This document shows positions 17,521 to 26,066 of a DNA stretch of 64,000 nucleotides, one piece after another. The DNA is taken from NCBI GenBank assembly GCA_017616895.1, contig JAFZXE010000026.1, forward strand, positions 98,516 to 162,515, written 5' to 3'. Position numbers and translations under genes: made by a program. Position 1 is the stretch's first letter. Each line of letters opens with the position of its first letter. This stretch comes from Bacteroidales bacterium. GTDB lineage: Bacteria > Bacteroidota > Bacteroidia > Bacteroidales > P3. The notes under the pieces were generated by a model that saw nothing but the letters and a program-made list of their open reading frames with translations, searched no databases and was not told the DNA's origin.

Positions 17521-19749
17521 ATGAAAAAACACTTTTTCATGCTCTCTAAGAGAGCAGTCGCCCTTGTGGTGACAATCGTTACAACCATTTCTTTGTCTGC
17601 CACTCTGCAGGCGCAAAACAAACAAGACTCGGTAAGAGTGCTTGAGGAAGTCATCGTGAGCGACAGCCGCGTGAATGCCTCTACACCGATGACTACATCC
17701 ACCGTATCGCGTGATGAAATCAACGACCGCAAAGGAGAAATATCGGTACCCTATGTGCTGGAACTGCAACCCAGTGTGGTCGTGGAGAGCGAGCAGGGCA
17801 AGACAGGTAACACTTCGATACGCATCCGTGGAGTCGATGCTACGCGTATCAACGTAAATATTAATGGTATAACACTCAACGACCCCGAGAGCCAAGCCGT
17901 TTATTGGGTGAACATACCCAATTTGGGCGGCATGGCGCAGAATCTGCAGGTGCAGAGAGGTGTCGGCACCTCGGTGGGCGGCAGTGCTGCATTGGGCGGT
18001 ACGATAAGCCTGCAGACGCTCACCCCTGCGTCCGACCCTTACGCAGTGGCCGATGTTGCATACGGCTCGTTCAACACCCGACAATATGGCATCACGGCAG
18101 GTAGTGGCCGAACGAAGCATGGTTTCGCCTTCGATGTGGCCTATAACGGCTACGGCACCGACGGTTATGTGCGTAATGGCTTCAGCGACCAGCACTCACT
18201 GTTTTTGACTGGAGGTTGGTCGAACGACAAGACGTTGTTGAAAGCCATTGTAATCATAGGTCATCAAAAGACGGGCATCACCTGGAACGGCATTGATGCA
18301 GAGACTTTGGACAAAGATCCTCGATATAACGACGCAGGTGAGTACAAAGACGAGTTGGGGAATGTGCGCTACTACGGCAACGAGACCGACAACTATGATC
18401 AGCAGCATTTCCAACTCTATTGGGTGCAGCGCCTGGTGAAGGGGTGGAGTCTCAATGCAGCGTTTGATTATACCCACGGAAAAGGATACGACGAGTACTA
18501 CAAGTACAACAAAAAACCCGTGAAATTTGGTTTGATGGGCACAGGCAAGAACGATTACATCACGCAGAAACTTTCCGATGGAAACAATTTCACAGGAACA
18601 GTTTCGGCCAAATACAAGAACACTATTGTGGATTTGTCGTTCGGTGGTGCGGGCACGTATTTCAAAGGAAACCATTATGGGGATGTGCTATGGTCGAAAG
18701 ACTCGACGCTCTATAATACGCTTACCTATTATGGCCTCCCCAACGGCGACGACGATGTATATGAATGGTACAGCAATAATGGTGTGAAAATTGACGGTTC
18801 AGTGTTTGCAAAGGCGTCGTTCAACTTGCTTGACAACCACATGAACATCTATGCCGACCTTCAGGCTCGTTTTGTTGACTACACTTTCTCAGGCACCGAT
18901 GACGACTATTACGAGCTTGATTCCTCAAGTCTGTACTACCGCCACTTCTATCCGTTCTTCAACCCGCGTTTGGGTATCAACTACGCCTTTAACGATATGC
19001 ACCGCATATATTTTGTGGCGGGCATCTCCAACCGTGAACCCAACCGTTCCGACATCAAAGAACATCTTAAGATTGGAGAGGAGGTGAAGGCTGAGCACAT
19101 GCTCGATATCGAGCTTGGCTACGGTCTCAAAGGGAAAAACTATATGTTCAATGCCAACGCATACGCAATGCTTTACAAAGATCAGCTGACCCCCAACGGA
19201 CTACTCAGCTCGTCGGGCTACACGCTGATGATGAATGTTGACAAAAGCTACCGTATCGGTTTGGAGTTGGAAGGTGGCTACAAGCCTTGCAAATGGTTCG
19301 ACTTCGGAGCCAACCTGACATTGAGTCAGAATAAGGTGGTTGACTATGAATATGAGTCATCCGACACCGCCTACAATTTATACTATCACAAAGGCACCAC
19401 CGACCTCGCAATGTCGCCCAATATCATTGGCGCCCTTATGCTGAACTTCAATCCGTGGAAGACCCTTAAACTGCAGCTTGTAGGCAAATATGTGGGTGCG
19501 ATGTATGTCGATAACACCTCGCGCGAGGAAATGAAGCAGGACGGCTATTTTGTGGCCAACGCCAAAGTTTCCTACACTTGGCCGATAAAAGGAACCAGCT
19601 CCATTGAAGCGCAGTTTCTTGTGAACAACATGCTCAACAACCATTATCGCCTCTCTGCATGGGGAGCCGAGGATGGCGGAGTCTTCTATCGCGGCTATTA
19701 CCAGCAGCCCGGTATCAACTTCATGGGCCGTTTGATAGTCAATTTGTAG
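17521..19749 (+). CDS. TonB-dependent outer-membrane thiamine receptor
   Basis: The 742-residue protein has a signal peptide (to LQAQ, about residue 36), a TonB-box-like LEEVIVSD near 41, a plug domain (SIRIRGVDATRINVNINGITLNDPES, SVGGSAALGGTISLQT) and a 22-strand barrel ending in a typical C-terminal strand (GINFMGRLIVNL). Position behind a TPP riboswitch and before pnuT and a thiamine pyrophosphokinase identifies the substrate as thiamine or its phosphates, as in the Bacteroides OMthi-pnuT operon. It would move the vitamin across the outer membrane using TonB-ExbBD energy. Confidence 0.92.
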   Translation: MKKHFFMLSKRAVALVVTIVTTISLSATLQAQNKQDSVRVLEEVIVSDSRVNASTPMTTSTVSRDEINDRKGEISVPYVLELQPSVVVESEQGKTGNTSIRIRGVDATRINVNINGITLNDPESQAVYWVNIPNLGGMAQNLQVQRGVGTSVGGSAALGGTISLQTLTPASDPYAVADVAYGSFNTRQYGITAGSGRTKHGFAFDVAYNGYGTDGYVRNGFSDQHSLFLTGGWSNDKTLLKAIVIIGHQKTGITWNGIDAETLDKDPRYNDAGEYKDELGNVRYYGNETDNYDQQHFQLYWVQRLVKGWSLNAAFDYTHGKGYDEYYKYNKKPVKFGLMGTGKNDYITQKLSDGNNFTGTVSAKYKNTIVDLSFGGAGTYFKGNHYGDVLWSKDSTLYNTLTYYGLPNGDDDVYEWYSNNGVKIDGSVFAKASFNLLDNHMNIYADLQARFVDYTFSGTDDDYYELDSSSLYYRHFYPFFNPRLGINYAFNDMHRIYFVAGISNREPNRSDIKEHLKIGEEVKAEHMLDIELGYGLKGKNYMFNANAYAMLYKDQLTPNGLLSSSGYTLMMNVDKSYRIGLELEGGYKPCKWFDFGANLTLSQNKVVDYEYESSDTAYNLYYHKGTTDLAMSPNIIGALMLNFNPWKTLKLQLVGKYVGAMYVDNTSREEMKQDGYFVANAKVSYTWPIKGTSSIEAQFLVNNMLNNHYRLSAWGAEDGGVFYRGYYQQPGINFMGRLIVNL

Positions 19750-19772
19750 GTGAATTATGGGTGTGAAAGCCG

Positions 19773-20384
19773 ATGGATTCCTTACAGTTTACAATTTGCA
19801 ACATACAATTTGATACCATCGAAGTGGTGGGCGCGGTCGTAGGCCTCGCCTACCTCTTCTTTGAATATCGCGCCAGCATCTGGACGTGGGTATTCGGTGT
19901 GCTGATGCCCATCGTATATGTATATCTCTTCTTCCGCAACGGCCTGTATGCCAACATGACCATCAACATCTATTACATCGTAGCATCGGTTTATGGATTT
20001 GTTGCGTGGCGAAGGGCTAGAACCGACGAGGCGCAAGATACACGCATCGAATCTTGTCCTCGTCGCTACGCTGTGCCTTTGTTGGTTGTCATCGCGGTGC
20101 TCACAGGTGTGCTTACGTTCGTGTTGATGCAGTTGAAAGAGAGCCAGTTCCCATTGCTCGATGGTCTTAGCGCATCGCTCTCCATCGTGATGATGTATAT
20201 GCTTTCCCGCCGATGGTACCAGCAGTGGTTACTTTGTATCGTCACAGAGCCCATAATGGTTGCACTTGGCCTGTTGACGGGCATGTATGCTACATCCATC
20301 ATGTACACCGTCTATCTCGTCGTAGCCATCATGGGCTATTTCAAATGGCGCAAGACCTATCGCAAGCAAATCTACATCCAATGA
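19773..20384 (+). CDS. pnuT: PnuC-family inner-membrane thiamine transporter (PnuT)
   Basis: The 203-residue protein has about seven membrane segments and the PnuC-family opening (VVGLAYLFFEYRASIWTWVFGVL). PnuC proteins carry nicotinamide riboside, PnuT members carry thiamine; context behind the TPP riboswitch and before thiamine pyrophosphokinase indicates PnuT. Facilitated entry would be driven by phosphorylation by the next gene product. The first dozen residues come from AT-rich DNA and may not be translated, but no better start is visible. The stop overlaps the next ATG (ATGA). Confidence 0.88.
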   Translation: MDSLQFTICNIQFDTIEVVGAVVGLAYLFFEYRASIWTWVFGVLMPIVYVYLFFRNGLYANMTINIYYIVASVYGFVAWRRARTDEAQDTRIESCPRRYAVPLLVVIAVLTGVLTFVLMQLKESQFPLLDGLSASLSIVMMYMLSRRWYQQWLLCIVTEPIMVALGLLTGMYATSIMYTVYLVVAIMGYFKWRKTYRKQIYIQ

Positions 20385-21013
20385 ACATCGTAATTCTTTG
20401 CAACGGCGACTTTCCCACTGCTCCGCAGCCCTTGCAGGCGCTTGCCGAGGCCGACCATATCGTCTGCTGCGACGGAGCCTACAACGCGCTTATGGCTCAC
20501 CGTCCTGACATTACCACACCACTCACCGTCATTGGCGACCTCGACTCGATAGGGGAGAATCCCGACGTAGAGTGCATACGCATCTCGGAGCAGCTCAGCA
20601 ACGACGAGACCAAGGCTTTCCGCCACGTTATCGCGACATTCCCCCATCCCGACATCATCATCCTCGGCGCCACAGGGCTTCGCGAAGACCACACAATAGG
20701 CAACATATCCCATCTGGCCGACTTCCGCGAGGAAGCGCCTACCGTAAACCTCCGCATGCTGACCGATTTCGGCGTCTTCACCCCCATCGACCGTCCCACC
20801 GAGTTCCTAAGCTTTCCTCGGCAGCAGGTCTCGCTCTTCTCCATGACTCACGGCTGCCTCATCACCACCCAAGGCCTCGAATATCCCCTCCACGGCGAGC
20901 CCCTGCCACGCCTATGGCAAGGCACCCTCAACGCCTCCCTCGGCGACCGCTTCGAGGTGAGCCCCTGCGGCGGCATAGTGCTGGTCTATCAGACCTACAA
21001 CCCCAAGAATTAG
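20381..21013 (+). CDS. thiamine pyrophosphokinase
   Basis: The 210-residue enzyme converts thiamine to thiamine pyrophosphate with ATP. Family motifs are DGAYNAL near 28, VIGDLDSIGE near 50 (metal-binding aspartates), QLSNDETKAFRH near 70, and GATGLREDHTIGNI near 90. The start is the ATG that overlaps the pnuT stop by 4 bp; longer versions of the frame run into pnuT. In Bacteroides thetaiotaomicron the corresponding operon gene is known as tnr3. Here no Nudix domain is fused. Its product traps imported thiamine and feeds the riboswitch ligand. Confidence 0.92.
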   Translation: MNIVILCNGDFPTAPQPLQALAEADHIVCCDGAYNALMAHRPDITTPLTVIGDLDSIGENPDVECIRISEQLSNDETKAFRHVIATFPHPDIIILGATGLREDHTIGNISHLADFREEAPTVNLRMLTDFGVFTPIDRPTEFLSFPRQQVSLFSMTHGCLITTQGLEYPLHGEPLPRLWQGTLNASLGDRFEVSPCGGIVLVYQTYNPKN

Positions 21014-21114
21014 CCCGTCACCCCAAACCGCCGTCCACCCATCGCCCTTCCTCCTCCCACCAGCCTCTCACCCGCCACCCCACCCCGAAACCCATCCGCG
21101 CATAATAGTCATCT

Positions 21115-21169
21115 AGTGGCTTTGCAGTGACTTTGTAGTGACTTTGTAGTGACTTTGATGTGGCTTTGA
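21115..21169. repeat. 11-bp tandem repeats (5 units, AGTGACTTTGT)
   Basis: Five contiguous 11-bp units lie at 21115-21125, 21126-21136, 21137-21147, 21148-21158 and 21159-21169. Units 2 and 3 are perfect AGTGACTTTGT. The array at 38786-38829 carries the same motif in reverse orientation. Confidence 0.9.
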
Positions 21170-21578
21170 TACGTAGATGACCCTTTTCTGTGTTGTTTCT
21201 CAATCAGTTGCAAGGCAAGAATAAGCCAAATACGCACACTTGTCTCGGCAGCCACAAAACGCTAAACACTTGATAAATAGAGTGTTTGTCCGTTTTGCTT
21301 TCCCCCGTCCTCTCAAGTTCATCCCACCCGAGCTGAAAGTGTCACCTACTTCTCGCCAGGATTTCCCTTACATTTCTCATAGCGCACTCTTTTCTTATGC
21401 ATTTTTCCCTTTCAAACACCCAACCGCCTGTCGCGATGACGAAAAAAACTGCAAAAAAGTCGTTTCCCCTGCAAAAATTTGTAAAAACTATACCCTCCAA
21501 ACCCCGATGCAATCGGCAATGAGCAAAATTGTATATTATTTGAGTGTTTTTGACAATATGCGGAATTGTTGAAAGTGG

Positions 21579-21586
21579 TACTTTTG
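21579..21586 (+). promoter_or_regulatory. Bacteroidetes -7 box (TACTTTTG) for candidate small RNA
   Basis: TACTTTTG followed by CA matches TAnnTTTG. A TTTG lies upstream at 21549-21552 but 26 bp away, longer than the usual 19-21. There is no open reading frame directly downstream. Confidence 0.6.
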
Positions 21587-21589
21587 CAA

Positions 21590-21745
21590 CGTCTTAGAGG
21601 TTAAGAGAGGTTTTGTTGGTTTGCCTCTTGTGCTATACGCTCTTACTTGACGTTCAGGCACATGTCTCTTTAGGGATGGCTTCTAAGATATAGTTTGGTT
21701 TAAAAGCAGATACCGTGTGGGCAACCTCACGGTATCTGTGGTTTT
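21590..21745 (+). ncRNA. candidate small RNA of about 155 nt
   Basis: A promoter-like box at 21579-21586 and a strong intrinsic terminator at 21707-21745 bracket a region without an open reading frame. The predicted 5' end (TCTTAGAGG at 21592-21600) can pair with CTTCTAAGA at 21680-21688, giving a long-range closing stem with internal hairpins (AGAGG/CCTCT near 21615-21638, and one near 21663-21677). The layout resembles 6S-like or Bacteroidales-specific structured RNAs, but I cannot assign a family. It might also be a long leader of the M23 peptidase gene with an attenuator. Confidence 0.5.
21707..21745 (+). terminator. intrinsic terminator of candidate small RNA
   Basis: CAGATACCGTG (21707-21717) pairs perfectly with CACGGTATCTG (21728-21738). 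Inside, GG and CC enclose a GCAA tetraloop. The stem is followed by TGGTTTT. Confidence 0.85.
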
Positions 21746-21860
21746 ATAAGCTTCCCTCCATCCCCTCCGTCCTCCTCCACACAATAAACCCGCGCACCCT
21801 GCGTTTAATATTAACACGGCACTTTGTGTCCTCCTCGTGCCGAAATCAAAATACCTGATT

Positions 21861-22904
21861 ATGAAGCGATTTACAAGTCTAAGCATATACACTCTTTTCC
21901 TTTTCGCATTCCTTGCCTACACCCTCGGCGCCGAGGCGCAGAACGTCAATCCGCGTGCCAAGAAAACCGAAGTCAAGGTCAACGAGATGGATGTGATATA
22001 CGAAGATGAAGACTATGAGGACCTGATGATTGACGAGCGCTCGCAGGAAGAGTTCTCCAAGCAGACCGTCCCTAACCTCTTGACTCCGCCTCCGTTGCGA
22101 TACGAAGACGACTACGACCCCGTCAAGCCCCTTACGCTTCAGGAAAGCGAGGACGAGGGTGCCGATAACGAGGAAGACATCCTCATCGCTGGTTTCGACT
22201 CCAGCATGATTCACTATCCCAAGAAGGAGTTCCTCGCCGGCGAGGAGGTGAAAATCACGCTGGTCGATGCCAAGCACAAGTTCGTCTTCCCAACTCCCTA
22301 CGAAGCCCGTGCCACCTCCCACTTCGGTCCGCGTCGCCGCCGTTTCCACTACGGTGTCGATCTCGCGCAGCCCACGGGTAAGGACATCTATGCCGCTTTC
22401 GACGGCGTCGTGCGCGTCTCCAAATACAACAAGTCCTACGGCAACCTCATCGTCATTCACCACGACAACGGTCTCGAGACCTACTACGCCCACCTCTCGC
22501 AGCGCTACGCCAGGGTCGGCATGCAGGTCAAGGCCGGCGATGTCATAGGCCTATGCGGCAACACCGGGCGCAGCTACGGAAGCCACCTCCACTTCGAGAT
22601 TCGTTACATGGGCAACGCCATGAACCCCGAGCATGTGATTGACTGCACCAACCACAAGCTCATCTCCAACGAGCTTACCCTCACGCAGAACTCCTTCCGC
22701 AAGGTCGGCGACTCCCGCAGGGGTGGCAGCGGCAGCGGTGCTGCCGTCTCGAGCAGTGGCGCTCAGTACCACAAAGTCCGTTCCGGCGACACCCTCGGCA
22801 AAATCGCCGCACGTTATCACACCTCCGTGCGTCGCCTCTGCCAGCTCAACGGCATCAAACAGACAACCACCCTCAGCATCGGACGCCGACTGAGAGTCAG
22901 ATAG
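21861..22904 (+). CDS. M23 metallopeptidase with LysM domain
   Basis: The 347-residue protein has a signal peptide (MKRFTSLSIYTLFLFAFLAY, then GAEAQ). After an acidic linker, the M23 endopeptidase domain (about 135-255) carries its zinc ligands: His and Asp in HYGVDLA and the HLHFE motif, so it should cleave peptidoglycan cross-links. A LysM module, which binds glycan strands, closes the protein (HKVRSGDTLGKIAARYHTSV). The ATG at 21861 was chosen because upstream codons do not extend the signal peptide sensibly. It is the first gene of a run with trmD 12 bp downstream. Confidence 0.92.
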   Translation: MKRFTSLSIYTLFLFAFLAYTLGAEAQNVNPRAKKTEVKVNEMDVIYEDEDYEDLMIDERSQEEFSKQTVPNLLTPPPLRYEDDYDPVKPLTLQESEDEGADNEEDILIAGFDSSMIHYPKKEFLAGEEVKITLVDAKHKFVFPTPYEARATSHFGPRRRRFHYGVDLAQPTGKDIYAAFDGVVRVSKYNKSYGNLIVIHHDNGLETYYAHLSQRYARVGMQVKAGDVIGLCGNTGRSYGSHLHFEIRYMGNAMNPEHVIDCTNHKLISNELTLTQNSFRKVGDSRRGGSGSGAAVSSSGAQYHKVRSGDTLGKIAARYHTSVRRLCQLNGIKQTTTLSIGRRLRVR

Positions 22905-22916
22905 GAGCCCACCGCC

Positions 22917-23594
22917 ATGCGTATCGATATTCTCACCCTGTTCCCCGCCACGATGTCGATGTTCTTCGAAGAGTCGATACTCGCCAGAGCGCAGAAAAAG
23001 GGCTTGGCCGAAATCGTCCTCCACGACCTTCACGACTATTCGCTCACCCGCTACGGAAGCGTTGACGACTACCCCTACGGTGGTGGCGCGGGCATGGTTA
23101 TGTGTGTCGAGCCGTTGGCCAACTGCATCGAAGAGCTCCAATCCCAGCGCCGCTACGACGAAGTCATCTATACCGCCCCCGACGGGCAGCAGCTCTCCCA
23201 GCCGCTCTCCAACACCCTCTCGCTCAAGCAGAACCTCATGATACTCTGCGGTCACTACAAAGGCGTCGATGAGCGCATCCGCGAGCATTTCATAACCATG
23301 GAAATCTCCATCGGCGACTATGTCCTCAGCGGTGGCGAACTGGCGGCTGCGGTGATTTCCGATGCCGTCGTGCGACTCATCCCTGGCGTGCTCGGCGACG
23401 AGCAGTCGGCTCTCTCCGACTCCTTCCAGGACGGCTTGGTGGCTCCGCCCGAATACACTCGCCCCGTCGATTTCCGCGGTTGGCGCGTGCCCGATGTGCT
23501 TCTTTCGGGCGACCACAAGAAGATTGCCCAATGGCGCTACGACCAAGCCGTCGAGCGCACCCGTCAGCGCCGTCCCAACATGCTTGACGACTAA
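22917..23594 (+). CDS. trmD: tRNA (guanine-N1)-methyltransferase
   Basis: TrmD methylates G37 of tRNAs and prevents frameshifting. The 225-residue protein has the SPOUT-class features: [13 protein letters not shown] at the start, [13 protein letters not shown] near 50, and the knot motif [25 protein letters not shown] followed by IPGVLG. Length is normal. The usual rpsP-rimM-trmD-rplS context is absent; here it follows an M23 peptidase. Confidence 0.97.
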   Translation: MRIDILTLFPATMSMFFEESILARAQKKGLAEIVLHDLHDYSLTRYGSVDDYPYGGGAGMVMCVEPLANCIEELQSQRRYDEVIYTAPDGQQLSQPLSNTLSLKQNLMILCGHYKGVDERIREHFITMEISIGDYVLSGGELAAAVISDAVVRLIPGVLGDEQSALSDSFQDGLVAPPEYTRPVDFRGWRVPDVLLSGDHKKIAQWRYDQAVERTRQRRPNMLDD

Positions 23595-23655
23595 CCCACC
23601 CCCGTTAATTATCAACATAATGCGTCCTGATTCATTTCAAGTCGCAAAAAGTTCG

Positions 23656-23663
23656 TATTTTTG
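23656..23663 (+). promoter_or_regulatory. Bacteroidetes -7 box (TATTTTTG) for pyrH
   Basis: TATTTTTG followed by CA lies 28 bp before the pyrH ATG and fits TAnnTTTG. Confidence 0.6.
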
Positions 23664-23691
23664 CACCCCATAAATTATAAAAACTCTCAAG

Positions 23692-24402
23692 ATGAAATAC
23701 AACAGGGTTTTGCTGAAACTCAGCGGCGAGTCGCTGATGGGCGACCAAGGCTACGGCATCTCGCCCAAGATGCTTGAACAATATGCCACCGACATCCGCG
23801 ATGCGGTTCATGCCGGCGTCGAAATCGCCATCGTCATCGGCGGCGGTAATATCTTCCGCGGTCTCAGCGGAGCCGCCCAGGGGCTCGACCGTGTCCAGGG
23901 CGACTACATGGGCATGCTCGCCACCCTTATCAACAGCATGGCCTTGCAGGCAGAACTCGAGCGTCAAGGCCTTAAGACCGAGCTCCTCGGAGGCTTGCAG
24001 ATAGAGCCGATATGCAAAGCCATGTCCCGCCGTCGTGCCATCGAGGCGATGAAAGAGGGCAGGGTAGTGATTATCGGCGGCGGCAGCGGCAACCCCTTCT
24101 TCACCACCGACACCGCATCCGCGCTCCGTGCTGTCGAAATCAAAGCCGACGCCATTCTCAAGGGTACCCGTGTTGACGGCATCTACACCGCCGACCCCGA
24201 GAAAGACCCCTCCGCCACCAAATACGAGCACCTCACTTTCCAGGAAGCCCTTACCAAGCACCTCAAGGTTATGGATCTCACCGCCTTCGCCCTCTGCGAG
24301 GAGAACAAGCTGCCCATCTATGTCTTCGACATGAACAAGCCAGGCAACCTCCTCAAAGTCGTCAAAGGAGACAACATCGGCACCGAAGTCAACATCAATT
24401 AA
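23692..24402 (+). CDS. pyrH: UMP kinase
   Basis: PyrH phosphorylates UMP to UDP and is a hexameric amino-acid-kinase-family enzyme. The 236-residue protein shows KLSGESLMG at 9-17, VIGGGNIFRG near 46-55, GGGSGNPFFTTDTASALRA near 130 and DGIYTADPEKDP near 162. The frr gene follows after 84 bp of repeats; pyrH and frr are neighbours in many bacteria. Confidence 0.97.
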   Translation: MKYNRVLLKLSGESLMGDQGYGISPKMLEQYATDIRDAVHAGVEIAIVIGGGNIFRGLSGAAQGLDRVQGDYMGMLATLINSMALQAELERQGLKTELLGGLQIEPICKAMSRRRAIEAMKEGRVVIIGGGSGNPFFTTDTASALRAVEIKADAILKGTRVDGIYTADPEKDPSATKYEHLTFQEALTKHLKVMDLTAFALCEENKLPIYVFDMNKPGNLLKVVKGDNIGTEVNIN

Positions 24403-24410
24403 AAAAACCA

Positions 24411-24486
24411 AACATAAAACCTATCAACATAAAACCTATCAACCTATCAACATATCAACAGTAAACATATCAACGATTAACATATC
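24411..24486 (+). repeat. 15/8-bp repeat leader (AACATATC type) before frr
   Basis: Units of 15, 15, 8, 8, 15 and 15 bp, each ending in CTATC or ATATC and starting with AAC, run from 24411 to 24486. They stop at the base before the frr ATG at 24487. A similar array precedes the aminotransferase at 27993. Confidence 0.85.
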
Positions 24487-25050
24487 ATGAACGATTTATC
24501 AAAAGCTTGTCTTGACGAAGCCCGCACAAGTATGCAGGGTGCAATCAATTTTTTAAACAAGGAACTGGGCAAAATACGCGCCAGCAAAGCCAATCCCGCT
24601 ATGTTGGACGGCGTGAAAGTTGACTACTACGGCACCCCCACAGAGATTAGCCAGGTCGCCAACATCAACACCCCCGACCCCCGCAATATCATCATCCAGC
24701 CCTGGGAGAAAACTCTCGTGGGTGCCATCAACAAGGCTATCCTCGACGCCAACCTCGGCTTCACACCCCGTCACGAAGGCGACATCCTCCGCATCGTCGT
24801 CCCTCCCATGACCGAAGAGCGCCGCAAGGAGCTGACCAAGATAGCCAAGAGCGAAGTGGAAAACGGTAAGGTGAACGTTCGCAACGCCCGCCGCAACGTT
24901 ATGGACAAAGTCAAGAAACTCAAAGACAAGTCAGTCCCCGAGGACGAGGTGAAGCAGGTGGAAAAAGAGTTGCAGGACATCACCGACAAGTTCGTTGCCG
25001 AGTGCGACAAGATATTCGCTGCCAAGGAGAAAGAGATAATGACCGTATAA
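24487..25050 (+). CDS. frr: ribosome recycling factor
   Basis: RRF splits post-termination ribosomes together with EF-G. The 187-residue protein is full length, with the family segments GKIRASKANPAMLDGVKVDYYG (about 30-50), TPTEISQVANINTPDPR and the helical bundle motif EERRKELTKIAKSEVENGKVNVRNARR. Its leader consists of an unusual AAC...ATATC repeat, which is likely unstructured. Confidence 0.97.
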   Translation: MNDLSKACLDEARTSMQGAINFLNKELGKIRASKANPAMLDGVKVDYYGTPTEISQVANINTPDPRNIIIQPWEKTLVGAINKAILDANLGFTPRHEGDILRIVVPPMTEERRKELTKIAKSEVENGKVNVRNARRNVMDKVKKLKDKSVPEDEVKQVEKELQDITDKFVAECDKIFAAKEKEIMTV

Positions 25051-25127
25051 ACCTCTCCGAGCCTGCCTGGCCTGTGACGAGGCATCCCCACAATAACGTA
25101 TCTCAATAATTCGAACACCGCGACGTA

Positions 25128-25964
25128 ATGGAAGAGGCATTGGGAGAACTCGACACGCTGTATCCTTATGGCAGTGTTCTGGTTTGTGAAGACTCGATAT
25201 CTTACGGCAGTGTTCTGTTTTGCGAGGACTCTATCTTCAAGGCGCCTGAACAGTCCGAGCTGCCTTATCATAAAAGTCTTTTCACCGGCCATGAGTTGCA
25301 GGTGAAGCACCGCGATGCCCTCGCCCGCACAAGTACCGACGACGGGGGCTTTGTGTTTGCCGTGTGCGTCGTGCTGACCATACTCATGCTCATATTTACA
25401 ATCTTGCGTCGCCTGACAGTGAAGAATGTACTGCTGTCGTCTTTCAGCGACCGTCACATGAATGTGCTGATAAGGGACAGTGGTGTGAAGAACGACCTAT
25501 CGCTGTTTGCCATACCGCTGATATATTATGCCTCGTTGGGAACGGCTGCTTACGTGGCACTCCACGACATGTTAGGCGAGCAGATATACGGTTATGCCGA
25601 TATGGCTCTGTTTACGGGGTTTCTGCTTTTGTTCAGTTTTTTGAGGCACATGCTTATCAAGATGCTCGGGGTGGCATGTGACGAGCGCGAGACCGTGAAA
25701 CTTTATACCGTAGCGGCTAATCTATTTCAGATGATAGGCACAACGTTGGTTATACCCGCCACTGTATTGGCTGGATATGTGGATGTTGTTTTCGTTTGGG
25801 TGGTGGTGGCGATAGTGGGCGTGGTGTTTGTCATGCGTCTCGGAAGGGGTCTTGCAATGGTTATGTCTCGGTCGCGTGGCTCCAAATTATATTTATTTTA
25901 CTACCTTTGCATCGTCGAAGTAGTACCGATATTGATAGTGATAAAGCTTATAAGTCAACTGTAA
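25128..25964 (+). CDS. DUF4271 membrane protein
   Basis: The 278-residue protein has five or more predicted membrane segments in residues about 80-278, including FVFAVCVVLTILMLIFTIL and FVWVVVAIVGVVFVMRL. It matches DUF4271, typically encoded before hemD in Bacteroidetes; its function is unknown. The N-terminal soluble part contains a tandem duplication of 12 residues (YGSVLVCEDSIS, then YGSVLFCEDSIF). A promoter-like TACCTTTG sits within its 3' end for the next gene. Confidence 0.8.
   Translation: MEEALGELDTLYPYGSVLVCEDSISYGSVLFCEDSIFKAPEQSELPYHKSLFTGHELQVKHRDALARTSTDDGGFVFAVCVVLTILMLIFTILRRLTVKNVLLSSFSDRHMNVLIRDSGVKNDLSLFAIPLIYYASLGTAAYVALHDMLGEQIYGYADMALFTGFLLLFSFLRHMLIKMLGVACDERETVKLYTVAANLFQMIGTTLVIPATVLAGYVDVVFVWVVVAIVGVVFVMRLGRGLAMVMSRSRGSKLYLFYYLCIVEVVPILIVIKLISQL
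25902..25909 (+). promoter_or_regulatory. Bacteroidetes -7 box (TACCTTTG) inside DUF4271 gene
   Basis: TACCTTTG followed by CA matches TAnnTTTG and lies in the last codons of the DUF4271 gene, 158 bp before the hemD start. It could drive hemD-rnpA-yidD separately. Confidence 0.5.
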
Positions 25965-26066
25965 ACCAAATATATAACACAAAAATAGTAACGGGAATAG
26001 TGTGGGGAAAAACCGTGAAAAAGACGAAGAAAGAGCCTGCATTTTCCTAAAAAAAGCGAGTCGCCT

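Larger units (their letters stand above)
21014..21860. other. 847-bp intergenic region
   Basis: It holds an 11-bp tandem array (21115-21169), a candidate small RNA with promoter and terminator (about 21579-21745) and the leader of the M23 peptidase. The open frame at 21240-21572 has no features of a real protein. The stretch 21180-21570 shows nothing else recognisable. Confidence 0.7.

Noticed and set aside
21240-21572. 110-codon + frame in the 21-kb intergenic region
   Set aside because: No signal, domain or codon pattern of a real protein; it runs through AT-rich leader DNA.
22551-23618. 355-codon minus-strand frame
   Set aside because: Antisense to the M23 peptidase 3' end and trmD, both certain; it is a product of C-rich codon positions.
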